A DNA stretch of 53,310 nucleotides from Flavobacteriales bacterium UBA7878 (GTDB lineage: Bacteria; Bacteroidota; Bacteroidia; Flavobacteriales; Schleiferiaceae), in NCBI GenBank assembly GCA_002501205.1, contig DLRW01000047.1:1-53310 (forward strand). The letters are read 5' to 3'. Below, piece after piece: positions 17,986 through 25,093 of this stretch (position 1 is its first letter; the number at the start of each line of letters is the position of its first letter). The notes beneath the pieces are model-generated. The model worked only from the letters and a program-made list of their open reading frames with translations, was not told the origin of the DNA and ran no database searches. The position numbers and the translations under genes are program-made.

Positions 17986-18458
17986 CCTGGGATCAAGAAA
18001 TAACTTCATTTCTTCAATCCTGCCAGAGGGAAAAGGTAAAGATGATCCTTGTTGGTGGTGGTGCAGTTAATTTCCATGGTTACCAGCGACACTCCACCGA
18101 TCTTGATTTTTGGATCGAAATTGATCCGGAAAATTTAAGTGCACTAAATAAAGCTCTTAGAAATCTTGGGTTTCCTCTTGACGAATTCCCTTCATCCGTG
18201 GGAGAAGGGGAACAGAATATTTCCTTAAAATTTAGTCCAGACAATCCACTCCAAATAGAATTGATTACGTCCTTTAGCTTGAAAAAGAGCTTTAGTGAAG
18301 TTTGGGAAAAAGCAGAAATCGGTGAAATAAATGGAGAACCAATAGTTCGATACAGAATCCTCCCTTACGAAGATTTAATAGATAGTAAAATCATTGCAGG
18401 ACGTCCAAAGGACCTTTTGGATATTCAGGAATTACAAAAAAGAAAAAGCCCTGAATAA
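17982..18458 (+). CDS. Nucleotidyltransferase (MNT/AbiEii-like fold)
   Basis: A 158-residue protein with the minimal nucleotidyltransferase core: MILVGGGAVNFHGYQRHSTD (residues ~20-39), a glycine loop followed by the two catalytic acids in STDLDFWIE, and further DLLDIQELQ near the end. These enzymes transfer nucleotides to RNA, proteins or small molecules; several act as antitoxins or toxins. The TTG start is chosen because it gives the normal N-terminal helix before the GG loop and overlaps the upstream stop. Its 3' end is itself part of a terminator hairpin. Confidence 0.75.
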   Translation: MTWDQEITSFLQSCQREKVKMILVGGGAVNFHGYQRHSTDLDFWIEIDPENLSALNKALRNLGFPLDEFPSSVGEGEQNISLKFSPDNPLQIELITSFSLKKSFSEVWEKAEIGEINGEPIVRYRILPYEDLIDSKIIAGRPKDLLDIQELQKRKSPE

Positions 18459-18474
18459 CAGAGCTTTTTATCTC
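18443..18474 (+). terminator. Bidirectional terminator between nucleotidyltransferase and exbD
   Basis: AAAAAGCCCTG and CAGAGCTTTTT pair around a short loop with one mismatch. The left arm lies inside the last codons of the nucleotidyltransferase gene. It can also serve the convergent exbD gene. Confidence 0.65.
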
Positions 18475-18489
18475 TTTATTGAAAACAGT

Positions 18490-19053
18490 TTACAATTCTA
18501 CCGGTTCTGCCTCCGAGATCTTTTGAGGCCATGCCACTTTAATCTCATCCTGGGCCGCATCCGAAAGGTCTTTAAAGGACTTAGCATAACGCTTCTGCGC
18601 CATTTCTTCCCTCAGTTCATTATAGGCCGCAGCCAATTCATTTTGCACCGCGATATAGAGCTTATAGCTGGTCCCACGATCATTTTGTAAAGACACCACC
18701 GCTTTCTGCGGATTGTCTGAGGAGCTAAGACTTTGTTTGGCATTCAAACAATAATCGCAAGTTCCATCCCCATTATTATTCAAGAACTCTCGAGTAGCCT
18801 TACGCAGGTCTTCGAGTACCATCAGCTCCCCTTCGACCATCAGTTTATCTTGAGCATTTACCAAAACCGTAAAGATGTTCCTTTGATGAATAATACTGGA
18901 ATTCGGCAAAGGTTCATCCTGAACAGGCGGTAGTTTTCGAGTGATACCGGCATCCACATCCATGGTGGTAGTTACCAAAAAGAAAATGAGAAGGAGAAAG
19001 GCAATGTCGGCCATAGAACCGGCATTGATCTCAGCAGAAGCACGTTTCGACAT
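18490..19053 (-). CDS. ExbD/TolR family protein, duplicate copy with CxxC
   Basis: A 187-residue inner-membrane protein: short cytoplasmic start, one membrane helix (MADIAFLLLIFFLVTTTMDV) with the family's critical Asp in SMADIAF, then a periplasmic domain. It is the closest relative of the 188-residue ExbD in the same region: most residues are shared, including ISLQNDRGTSYK-type and VQNELAAAYNELREE segments and the ending PQKISEAEPV. Both carry NNNGDGxCDYC, a CxxC pair not found in classical ExbD. A strong terminator separates this copy from the upstream operon, so it needs another promoter or read-through. It probably arose by tandem duplication. Confidence 0.88.
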   Translation of the reverse strand: MSKRASAEINAGSMADIAFLLLIFFLVTTTMDVDAGITRKLPPVQDEPLPNSSIIHQRNIFTVLVNAQDKLMVEGELMVLEDLRKATREFLNNNGDGTCDYCLNAKQSLSSSDNPQKAVVSLQNDRGTSYKLYIAVQNELAAAYNELREEMAQKRYAKSFKDLSDAAQDEIKVAWPQKISEAEPVEL

Positions 19054-19111
19054 AATTAATTGTTTCTAGGAAAACGGGCTAGCCTCAAATTCTGGTATTG
19101 GCAATAGGGCA

Positions 19112-19150
19112 CAAAAAAAACATCCGCCCCTCAAGTGAGAAGCGGATGTT
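19112..19150 (-). terminator. Terminator after the second exbD gene
   Basis: On the minus strand AACATCCGC and GCGGATGTT form a 9-bp stem with a 14-base loop, followed by eight Ts. It lies between the main ExbBD operon and the extra exbD copy. Confidence 0.88.
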
Positions 19151-19173
19151 CCAACAAATACTGTATTCTCAGA

Positions 19174-19659
19174 CTATTTACGTCTGTCTTCGAAAACCTC
19201 TCCCTTACGGGTTGAGTAGTTTATTTTCAAGGAATTTGCTCTACGCAATTCCTGTTTGATATCGGTAATGAATCCCATTTTCACGTCTTCATCCGCTTTA
19301 ATGGAAACCGTCATCAAGGGTCTTTCAGCTTCGTTAATCTCCTCACGGGCGGCAATAACAAAAGGTTGTATTTCGCCTACGCGAGCGATTGCATCGTCTA
19401 ATTGCAGGACGGGCTCAGTTCCCAATTGGGGAGCATAAGCATCTTTAGGCTTACCTACATATAGATAGGTTACCAAAGATTTACGCTCCAGCTTCTTAAT
19501 CTCCGTCGCAAAAGGCTTTTCGTTCTTCACCTTTAAGGTTACTTCCCGCATTACGGTAGTTACCATAAAGAAGAACAATAGCATAAATACGATATCCGGA
19601 AGAGAAGCCGTAGAAATCGCGGGAGTACCGCCTCCTGATTTTTTCTTAAACTTTGACAT
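19174..19659 (-). CDS. ExbD/TolR family protein, 161-residue type
   Basis: A biopolymer-transport protein with one N-terminal membrane helix (SLPDIVFMLLFFFMVTTVM) carrying the conserved Asp, and a periplasmic domain (VSIKADEDVKMGFITDIKQE). It partners ExbB to couple the proton gradient to outer-membrane processes such as TonB-dependent uptake. It lacks the CxxC insert of its neighbours and is a different ExbD subtype; Bacteroidota often have both types in one operon. It starts one base after the stop of the upstream exbD. Confidence 0.9.
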   Translation of the reverse strand: MSKFKKKSGGGTPAISTASLPDIVFMLLFFFMVTTVMREVTLKVKNEKPFATEIKKLERKSLVTYLYVGKPKDAYAPQLGTEPVLQLDDAIARVGEIQPFVIAAREEINEAERPLMTVSIKADEDVKMGFITDIKQELRRANSLKINYSTRKGEVFEDRRK

Positions 19660-19660
19660 A

Positions 19661-20227
19661 TTAACCTAAACTTACCGGTTCTGCTTCGGAGATCTTTTGA
19701 GGATAGGCATCACTGATTTCCTTCTGAGCTTCATCATCCAGATCATCATATGATTTACCATATCTGCGTTGAGCCAATTCTTCCCGAAGCTCATTATAGG
19801 CAGCCGCCAGTTCGTTCTGTACAGAGATATACATCTTGTACGAAGTACCACGGTCGTTTTGCAGAGAAATAATTGCTTTACCAGGATTATCTGAGGAAGT
19901 AGGGCTTCTCAGGGCTCCGGTACAGTAATCACATTTTCCATCGCCATTATTATTGAGGAAGCGTTTTGCCGCCTCACGAAGGTCTTCAAGCTCCATGTAC
20001 TCATCCTCAACCAATAATTGGTTGCGAGAGTTTACCAGAACGGTGAAGATGTTCTTCTTTTTAATGGGGGGAGGATCTTGCAATTGTTCTTCATCCCATG
20101 GCGGAAGCTTACGGTTGATCCCTGAATCCACGTCCATGGTAGTGGTCACGAGGAAGAAGATCAACAGCAAGAAGGCAATGTCTGCCATCGAGCCGGCATT
20201 AATTTCGGGTAATGCACGCTTTGCCAT
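19661..20227 (-). CDS. ExbD/TolR family protein, 188-residue CxxC type
   Basis: Same layout as its duplicate downstream: PEINAGSMADIAFLLLIFFL membrane helix with the conserved Asp, then a periplasmic domain with NNNGDGKCDYC, a possible disulphide or metal pair, and IISLQNDRGTSYKMYISVQN. It lies 6 bases downstream of a small membrane protein gene and 1 base before the 161-residue ExbD, clearly in one operon with ExbB. The CxxC-bearing type is, as far as I know, typical of Bacteroidota; its specific role is not established. Confidence 0.9.
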   Translation of the reverse strand: MAKRALPEINAGSMADIAFLLLIFFLVTTTMDVDSGINRKLPPWDEEQLQDPPPIKKKNIFTVLVNSRNQLLVEDEYMELEDLREAAKRFLNNNGDGKCDYCTGALRSPTSSDNPGKAIISLQNDRGTSYKMYISVQNELAAAYNELREELAQRRYGKSYDDLDDEAQKEISDAYPQKISEAEPVSLG

Positions 20228-20233
20228 AGTGAA

Positions 20234-20557
20234 TTATTTACTGAATAAACGAGTTACTTCTGAATACAGAATCGCTACGATTGCTGCAGCAGTTAACACA
20301 TAGAAGGTTCCTAATCCCATACCAATACGGGAAGAAGTGCCTTCGGTAATATCCAACTTAGCGTAAGTTGTAGTTGCATCCGTGCCGTCGCTCAGTGCGT
20401 AAGTCAAACCAAAGATTGCGATCAGACCTACGATACCGACAAGGGCACTTTTAGCCCCACCTGGGTTCTTTGCAATATTGAGCACGGAAAATCCTAAGAT
20501 GCCAATAACGCAAATCCCAATCAGGACATAAGTGATATAAAGTCCAGTATCTACCAT
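20234..20557 (-). CDS. Small membrane protein in the ExbBD operon
   Basis: A 107-residue protein with three likely membrane helices (residues ~7-29, ~37-57 and ~80-101) and no known motif. It sits between ExbB (13 bases upstream) and ExbD (6 bases downstream), so it is probably a co-transcribed accessory of this energising complex. I do not know a function for it. Confidence 0.8.
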   Translation of the reverse strand: MVDTGLYITYVLIGICVIGILGFSVLNIAKNPGGAKSALVGIVGLIAIFGLTYALSDGTDATTTYAKLDITEGTSSRIGMGLGTFYVLTAAAIVAILYSEVTRLFSK

Positions 20558-20570
20558 CTTAATCGTCTAA

Positions 20571-21434
20571 TTATTTGTTTTCGAAACGAACTAACATGTC
20601 AACCAAAGAGATAGAAGCATCTTCCATGGTGTTCACGATAGAGTCAATTTTCGCAATGATATAGTTGTAGAAAATCTGTAAGATAATCGCTACGATCAAA
20701 CCGAATACAGTGGTCAAAAGGGCTACTTTAATACCCCCTGCTACCAATGATGGAGAAATATCTCCCGCTGCTTCAATCGCGTCGAAGGCGTCGATCATAC
20801 CGATTACAGTACCCATAAACCCAAGCATAGGAGCCAAGGCGATGAAAAGAGAGATCCAAGATACGTTACGCTCTAATAGACCCATTTGTACAGAACCGTA
20901 GGAAACGATAGATTTTTCAACCATCTCGATACCTTCGCCACTGCGCTCTAAACCTTGGTAGAAGATGCTGGCCACAGGACCGCGGGTGTTACGACAAACT
21001 TCTTTGGCCGCTTCCACACCACCGCTTTGCAGGGCACTTTCGATTTCAGCTAATAATTTCTTGGCGTTTGGAGTAGCCATATTGAGGTAAAGGATACGCT
21101 CGATACAGATGGCTAAACCTAAGATCAGGGTAATTAATACGATACCCATGAATTCAGGACCACCTTCGATGAATTTTTCTTTCAATACCTGGTGGAAAGA
21201 CATATCCTCTTCAACTGCAGTTTCTTCTTCAGTAGTTGCAGGAGCGGCTTCTTCTTGAGCAGGAGCTTCTTCTGCAGCTTCCATTGCTGCGGTGTCGCCC
21301 ATATCCTGTTGAGTAGTGTCTTCGGTGGCAGTTTCCTCAGCCGCAGCTGCTGTATTGCCTTCCTCTTGGGCCATCAAATTTGTGGTTCCAAACATAATGG
21401 CTAGTACAGCCAAAATAGAGAGTGCTCTTTTCAT
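20571..21434 (-). CDS. ExbB/TolQ/MotA family proton channel protein with N-terminal extension
   Basis: The proton-channel partner of ExbD in the inner membrane. The family core is at residues ~85-287: a first helix with IVLITLILGLAICIERILYL, then the MotA/TolQ region ERNVSWISLFIALAPMLGFM and GTVIGMIDAFDAIEAAGDIS, and VALLTTVFGLIVAIILQIFY. Unlike classical ExbB it begins with a signal-peptide-like segment ending at about residue 22 and an Ala/Glu/Thr-rich acidic linker of about 55 residues, presumably periplasmic. It is first in an operon with a small membrane protein and two ExbD genes. Confidence 0.9.
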   Translation of the reverse strand: MKRALSILAVLAIMFGTTNLMAQEEGNTAAAAEETATEDTTQQDMGDTAAMEAAEEAPAQEEAAPATTEEETAVEEDMSFHQVLKEKFIEGGPEFMGIVLITLILGLAICIERILYLNMATPNAKKLLAEIESALQSGGVEAAKEVCRNTRGPVASIFYQGLERSGEGIEMVEKSIVSYGSVQMGLLERNVSWISLFIALAPMLGFMGTVIGMIDAFDAIEAAGDISPSLVAGGIKVALLTTVFGLIVAIILQIFYNYIIAKIDSIVNTMEDASISLVDMLVRFENK

Positions 21435-21595
21435 TACAGTAGTTCGTTGATTAAATTTTCGGTGAAAATAAAAAAATGGCTCGAAAGCTTAACGGCCAAA
21501 GTCCTTTAATATTGGCATTTGCTTTCGAAGCGTCAAAACTAATACACATTTTGGGCTTAATATAAAATCTGGGTTAATTTATCATAGATATTTTC

Positions 21596-21603
21596 TAATT
21601 TCG
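21596..21603 (+). promoter_or_regulatory. -7 element of tRNA-Ser
   Basis: TAATTTCG is one base from TAnnTTTG and lies 13 bases before the tRNA 5' end, the expected place for its promoter. Confidence 0.45.
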
Positions 21604-21615
21604 CAGGCCCAAGAA

Positions 21616-21700
21616 GGAGAGGTGCATGAGTGGCTGAAATGGCACGCCTGGAAAGCGTGTATACCGCAAGGTATCGAGGGTTCGAATCCCTCTCTCTCCG
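21616..21700 (+). tRNA. tRNA-Ser (anticodon GGA)
   Basis: An 85-base type II tRNA. The acceptor arm GGAGAGG pairs with TCTCTCC (last pair G-T) before discriminator G. The anticodon arm CACGC-CTGGAAA-GCGTG has anticodon GGA at 21650-21652, reading serine UCC/UCU. A long variable arm (TATACC-GCAA-GGTATC) and a T arm GAGGG-TTCGAAT-CCCTC are present. CCA is not encoded. A strong hairpin terminator follows. Confidence 0.96.
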
Positions 21701-21707
21701 CAAATCG

Positions 21708-21741
21708 AAAAGCCTTTACGCAATTGCGTAAAGGCTTTTTT
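21708..21741 (+). terminator. Terminator of tRNA-Ser
   Basis: AAAAGCCTTTACGC and GCGTAAAGGCTTTT form a 14-bp perfect stem, followed by Ts. Confidence 0.92.
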
Positions 21742-22069
21742 CATTTCAGAGGGCGAGCTGGCTCGCAAAGCAAGGAATGAAAAAAGCCCAAGCAGTCGAA
21801 GACTGAAAGGCTTTTGAATTAGATGTGAGAATTGAGACCGCTTCGCTGGGAGAATTGAGTAAACACCGCTTTATCAATGGTTGGTATCTGCTTTATTCAC
21901 ATGCCTCGACTAAAAGGTAGAATATACCATCCCTATTACCCTCACATTTTTCAGGGATAAGCCAGGAGTTGTACACTGTATCGAATTTGTAACACAACTG
22001 GCTCGAATTTGCAATTCGAGTCAGAGCTATTCGAGTCAGTTCCCTAATTTTAAAACCAAATTCGCGCCC
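21742..22069. other. Intergenic stretch rich in hairpins
   Basis: No gene is seen. It holds several structures: GCGAGC/GCTCGC near 21750; a second terminator-like hairpin at 21780-21815 (AAAAGCC/GGCTTTT with inner CAGTC/GACTG); a 10-base direct repeat GAGAATTGAG at 21827-21836 and 21850-21859; and inverted repeats at 21996-22041 described separately. Confidence 0.5.
21996..22041. repeat. Nested inverted repeat upstream of the amidohydrolase
   Basis: AACTGGCTCGAAT (21996-22008) and ATTCGAGTCAGTT (22029-22041) are reverse complements with one mismatch. A third arm AATTCGAGTCAG (22013-22024) can pair with the first instead, so two alternative hairpins are possible. It ends 28 bases before the amidohydrolase ATG, so it could be an operator or a folded leader. 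Confidence 0.5.
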
Positions 22070-23497
22070 ATGAAATGGCTCAAAGGCCTCTTAGCAATTG
22101 TGCTGGGCCTGCCCCTTCTTATTCTGTTTATTGCACTTTTCGCGCTATTCCTGGAGAATAAAAGCACTGCCTATCTGAAAATTAAGGATCATCCCGAATG
22201 GGAAAATCAATCCTGGTGTATTCGCCATGTAAACATTATTCCCATGAATCGGGATACTGTTTTACTAGATCAAGACCTCATTGTGGAGGACGGAATCATC
22301 ACCGCGATCGGTTCCAATTTGGATGCGAAAAACATAAAGGTGATCAATGGTGGAGGCGCCTATCTCAGTCCGGGCTTAATAGATATGCACATGCATCTTT
22401 GGGATCGGCATGAGCTGGGCCTCTACCTGGCCAATGGCGTAACTAGTGTTCGCAGTCTCTTAGGCATGCCCTTTCATTTACAGGTGAAAGAGGAAATTGA
22501 AGCGGCTGAAATTCTGGGTCCCGACTTCTACACTTCATCTCCCCAGCTCTCTGGGCCGGAAGACGGCGATCCACTTAAGAAGCCAGTTAGTAGTCCGGAG
22601 GAAACGCGGGCCTTGATTCAAGATTATCAAAACCAGGGCTACGACTTCATAAAAACCTACAATCTGCTCGAAAAAGACTGCTTTGATGCGGCGATCGCCG
22701 AATGTGAGAAATTGAATATCCCCTTAATCGCCCATCCCAGTTTTAAGGTGGACTACAGTTACCATATGCAGCCGGGCATTAGCAGTGTTGAGCACACTGA
22801 AGATATCTTTCAACAAGCTTTGGACTATCAATACGATCGCGAAAAATTGGATCAGGTGATCGCTGAATATGCCCAGTCCCAACAAGCGCATTGCCCTACC
22901 CTCACCGTATTTTTCAACCTTTCTGAAATATATAGGCTTAAAGAAGATTTTCTAAAACGAGAGCAAAATCATTATCTCAATCCCTTTATCGAATTTGCGG
23001 CCGGCGACTATGAACGTCATATCGCCCAATTGGAGGCAGACAGCAGCGCCGGGGATCGCATTTGGAAACAGCATCAATTCCATTTGGAGATTGTGAAAAA
23101 ACTGCATGAAGCCGGTGCCTTTATTATTTGCGGCACCGATGCGGGCATTGTAGGCACGGCGCCCGGTTATTCCATTCACCATGAATTGGAATTCTACCGC
23201 CAATGCGGAATGTCGAATTATGAAGCCTTACGAACCGCCACCTGGAATCCCAGTAAGGTGCATCCACAATTTAAAGATTGCGGGAGTATTGCCATTGGCA
23301 TGAAAGCCAATTTCATTTTAAGCAGCCAAAACCCATTGGAGCAAATCAGCAGCCTGGAAAAACCCATTTGGGTGATGCAAAAGGGTCGCAAGCTTGAGGC
23401 CAACTCCCTTTCAGAATTTGAAGCTAAAGCTCACGACCGCTCTAATTTTATTGCCACCGCAGTGCGGGTGCTCAAGTATATGTTTTGGGATAAATAA
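22070..23497 (+). CDS. Membrane-anchored amidohydrolase family protein
   Basis: A 475-residue protein: an N-terminal membrane helix (residues ~4-28), then an amidohydrolase TIM barrel. Metal-site motifs are in order: LIDMHMHLWD (HxH), FIKTYN (lysine), a His in LIAHPSF, another in SVEHTED and the final Asp in CGTDAG. The N- and C-terminal strands form the usual small beta-sandwich (DGIITAIG, GMKANFILSS). Relatives hydrolyse C-N bonds in imidazolone-propionate-like or dipeptide substrates; the substrate here is unknown. Its stop codon lies one base from the left edge of the integron-like island. Confidence 0.85.
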   Translation: MKWLKGLLAIVLGLPLLILFIALFALFLENKSTAYLKIKDHPEWENQSWCIRHVNIIPMNRDTVLLDQDLIVEDGIITAIGSNLDAKNIKVINGGGAYLSPGLIDMHMHLWDRHELGLYLANGVTSVRSLLGMPFHLQVKEEIEAAEILGPDFYTSSPQLSGPEDGDPLKKPVSSPEETRALIQDYQNQGYDFIKTYNLLEKDCFDAAIAECEKLNIPLIAHPSFKVDYSYHMQPGISSVEHTEDIFQQALDYQYDREKLDQVIAEYAQSQQAHCPTLTVFFNLSEIYRLKEDFLKREQNHYLNPFIEFAAGDYERHIAQLEADSSAGDRIWKQHQFHLEIVKKLHEAGAFIICGTDAGIVGTAPGYSIHHELEFYRQCGMSNYEALRTATWNPSKVHPQFKDCGSIAIGMKANFILSSQNPLEQISSLEKPIWVMQKGRKLEANSLSEFEAKAHDRSNFIATAVRVLKYMFWDK

Positions 23498-23498
23498 G

Positions 23499-23508
23499 GT
23501 TAGCCACT
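23499..23508 (+). repeat. Left end (core) of cassette A
   Basis: GTTAGCCACT, two bases after the amidohydrolase stop codon. Its reverse complement AGTGGCTAAC stands at 23854-23863 at the start of attC-like E1. GTTAGCC fits the canonical integron core GTTRRRY except for one base. Confidence 0.75.
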
Positions 23509-23519
23509 ATTTGAAGACC

Positions 23520-23849
23520 ATGAAGATTAATCAACAAACAGGAGTCATTGCGACTATTACAGCAACATTGCTTTCAATCCAAATTTTCTCTTTAAATGAG
23601 TTCAGTCTAGGATTGGCTGTAATGCTACTCATCGAGCTTATTATCATAGGACTACTATTTTCTTCAAAGAAAATTGGTTGGTGGATGTTCTCAATTACAT
23701 TCGACCTACTCAGTGTATTGATGGTCCTTCATGTCTTTATTATGAATAATAGTGGACTAAAAAATTCACTTGTCACAGCATTAATTGCCTTAACCACTTG
23801 GTTAATAATTCTCCATCGACCGACCAGAAGGTATTATTTGAAAAAATAA
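23520..23849 (+). CDS. Small membrane protein (cassette A)
   Basis: A 109-residue protein with four hydrophobic segments (about residues 7-24, 28-46, 52-72 and 84-98) and a basic tail (HRPTRRYYLKK). I do not recognise a family. The ATG at 23520 is chosen because it is 21 bases after the cassette core, the same layout as the other cassettes; an upstream in-frame extension would overlap the amidohydrolase gene. The stop is followed after four bases by the attC-like element E1, so this is a complete single-gene cassette. Confidence 0.75.
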   Translation: MKINQQTGVIATITATLLSIQIFSLNEFSLGLAVMLLIELIIIGLLFSSKKIGWWMFSITFDLLSVLMVLHVFIMNNSGLKNSLVTALIALTTWLIILHRPTRRYYLKK

Positions 23850-23853
23850 AAAC

Positions 23854-23950
23854 AGTGGCTAACAATAGCTATACCCAATAAGGGGTTTGGTGGTAAATTG
23901 AAACGGAAGTACCATAAAATCCCTTACTGGGCATAGCCAAACCGTTGGGG
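23854..23950. other. attC-like element E1
   Basis: 97 bases. It starts with AGTGGCTAAC followed by AATAGCTATAC and ends with ATAGCCAAACCGTTGGGG. The arms GCTATACCCA-TAAGGG-TTT and AAA-CCCTTA-TGGGCATAGC pair over about 20 bases with three mismatches, leaving a central loop, as an integron attC does when single stranded. It shares AACAA near the left end and AACCGTT at the right end with E2 and E3. Confidence 0.78.
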
Positions 23951-23959
23951 GCAATAAAT

Positions 23960-24339
23960 ATGAAAGAGATAATTTTAGAAATAGTTGGAAGTTCTTTGTT
24001 CAAGGTGACATTTGGTGCTTTGCTAGGTTTTCTTCTTAGTCAATTTGGCGCTTGGTAAAAAACAAAAGGGAAGTTAGGTTGCTCATTTTAGAACTTGAAG
24101 CGTCAGTATTCAGTCAAAAGTTCTTAATCAAAACTATCCTCAAGGACTTATCTATGTATAAGGTCCATAAACAATATTAGCTCCGTGCTGCTGATTTGTT
24201 GGAATTGACGGGACCTAACCCTGAAGAAGAAATCAAATCCAGTATGAGAAAACATTATGAAAAAGGACAAGAAGCAAGACAGACAGAAGAAAAACTAGAC
24301 CATGCCTTGCAAGCACTTTTAAGACAATGTTTCAACTAA
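23960..24339 (+). pseudogene. Decayed cassette gene after E1
   Basis: An ATG 16 bases after the E1 core opens a frame with one membrane helix (LFKVTFGALLGFLLSQFGAW). The frame breaks at about 24056; in the next frame it continues (REVRLLILELEASVFSQKF), meets an in-frame TAG at 24178 and goes on to TAA at 24337-24339 (DLLELTGPNPEEEIKSSM). So it was a protein with one membrane segment and a charged helical tail, now broken by one frameshift and one stop. Family not recognised. The closing attC of this cassette is no longer visible. Confidence 0.6.
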
Positions 24340-24374
24340 GCAGATTAAAAAAGAAAACTTTAAACAAGGGTTTG

Positions 24375-24536
24375 ATGAGTCAATTGGTAGAATATGAACA
24401 TCCTAAATCAGATAAGTTTAAAGAGGTAACTTCATTAGATGAATTGCCAAAAGCGCTAGAATGAGAAGAGAAACATTTGATTGATGAGTACTCAGGCTTT
24501 AACAACTTAGTCGAGAATTTCACCTCCACTCACTAA
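24375..24536 (+). pseudogene. Possible further remnant, 54 codons
   Basis: A frame with coding-like composition (SQLVEYEHPKSDKFKEV, then LIDEYSGFNNLVENF) interrupted by TGA at 24462-24464. It may be the end of the decayed cassette or an independent fragment. No family recognised. Weak evidence. Confidence 0.3.
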
Positions 24537-24748
24537 AAATCGACCAACTTCTTTAAGGGAACTCCTAAAGCCTTTGAAATCTCCAACAGCGAATAAAGTG
24601 TAGGATTTACTTTCCCATTCTCCAATTTCTCCATCGCCTGCCGGTCTTTATGGCAAGCTCTGGCCAGGTCCGATTGACTCCAACCCTTTTGGGTTCTTAG
24701 CTCAACAATGCGCTGACCGATTTTCTTTTTAAGCTCATCTTTAGTCAC
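24533..24748 (-). CDS. XRE family helix-turn-helix regulator
   Basis: A 71-residue single-domain DNA-binding protein. The five-helix XRE fold covers residues ~8-65, with the helix-turn-helix at WSQSDLARACHKDRQAMEKL and the conserved NGKVNPTL. The start is GTG at 24748; no in-frame ATG exists nearby. It is divergent from a SymE-like gene, and the region between them carries five copies of a TGTCA half-site, which is most simply explained as this protein's operator. Pairs of an XRE protein and a SymE-like protein resemble toxin-antitoxin modules. Confidence 0.82.
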   Translation of the reverse strand: MTKDELKKKIGQRIVELRTQKGWSQSDLARACHKDRQAMEKLENGKVNPTLYSLLEISKALGVPLKKLVDF

Positions 24749-24755
24749 AATTCAA

Positions 24756-24844
24756 ATGTCAACTTATTAGACTACAGTTTTGTCATATTATAATTTGACA
24801 ATACAGTTCCTTTCTATAACTTTGTCGTATACTTATATGACATA
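24756..24844. promoter_or_regulatory. Operator and promoter between XRE and SymE-like genes
   Basis: TGTCA half-sites occur in ATGTCAA (24756-24762), in the perfect inverted repeat TTGTCA-N10-TGACAA (24779-24800) and in TTGTCG-N10-ATGACA (24822-24843). Interleaved is a Bacteroidota promoter for the SymE-like gene: TTTG (24794-24797), 20 bases, TAACTTTG (24818-24825). Half-sites overlap both promoter elements, so a bound XRE dimer would block transcription. Confidence 0.7.
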
Positions 24845-25038
24845 TGGATCGATTCCGGATATTGAAAATTCACCGTAAGTTCCGCTCCAGGAGATGGGAC
24901 AATACCACTGTACCTGAAATCAGGCTCGAAGGTAGATGGTTGGAAGAATTGGGATTTAGAAATGGTGATCTTGTCCAAATCGAACAAGAATACAAGAAGC
25001 TAACGATAAGACTCCACAAAGAACAGAGAGAAGAATAA
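24844..25038 (+). CDS. SymE-like small protein
   Basis: A 64-residue basic protein. Residues ~22-60 (VPEIRLEGRWLEELGFRNGD followed by LVQIEQEYKKLTIRL) match the SymE toxin fold, a swapped-hairpin AbrB-like domain seen in SOS-induced RNA-cleaving or nucleoid-condensing toxins. It starts 17 bases after the -7 element of the shared promoter and is opposed by an XRE regulator. The known E. coli SymE is controlled by an antisense RNA; control here seems to be by the XRE protein (inference). Confidence 0.75.
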   Translation: MDRFRILKIHRKFRSRRWDNTTVPEIRLEGRWLEELGFRNGDLVQIEQEYKKLTIRLHKEQREE

Positions 25039-25093
25039 TGCTACTCACTAAGGAAATAGCATTGGCTTATGACAAAAAAAACTCATAACCTCC

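Noticed and set aside
18684..18750. The extra ExbD copy as a pseudogene
   Set aside because: The frame is intact, full length, and keeps the membrane Asp and the periplasmic motifs.
21616..23499. tRNA-Ser as integration site for the island
   Set aside because: The island begins 1.8 kb downstream, after a complete chromosomal gene, and no copy of the tRNA 3' end is seen at the right edge.
23394..23519. Upstream extension of the cassette A membrane protein
   Set aside because: It would overlap the end of the amidohydrolase gene and cross the cassette core; the ATG at 23520 fits the layout of the other cassettes.
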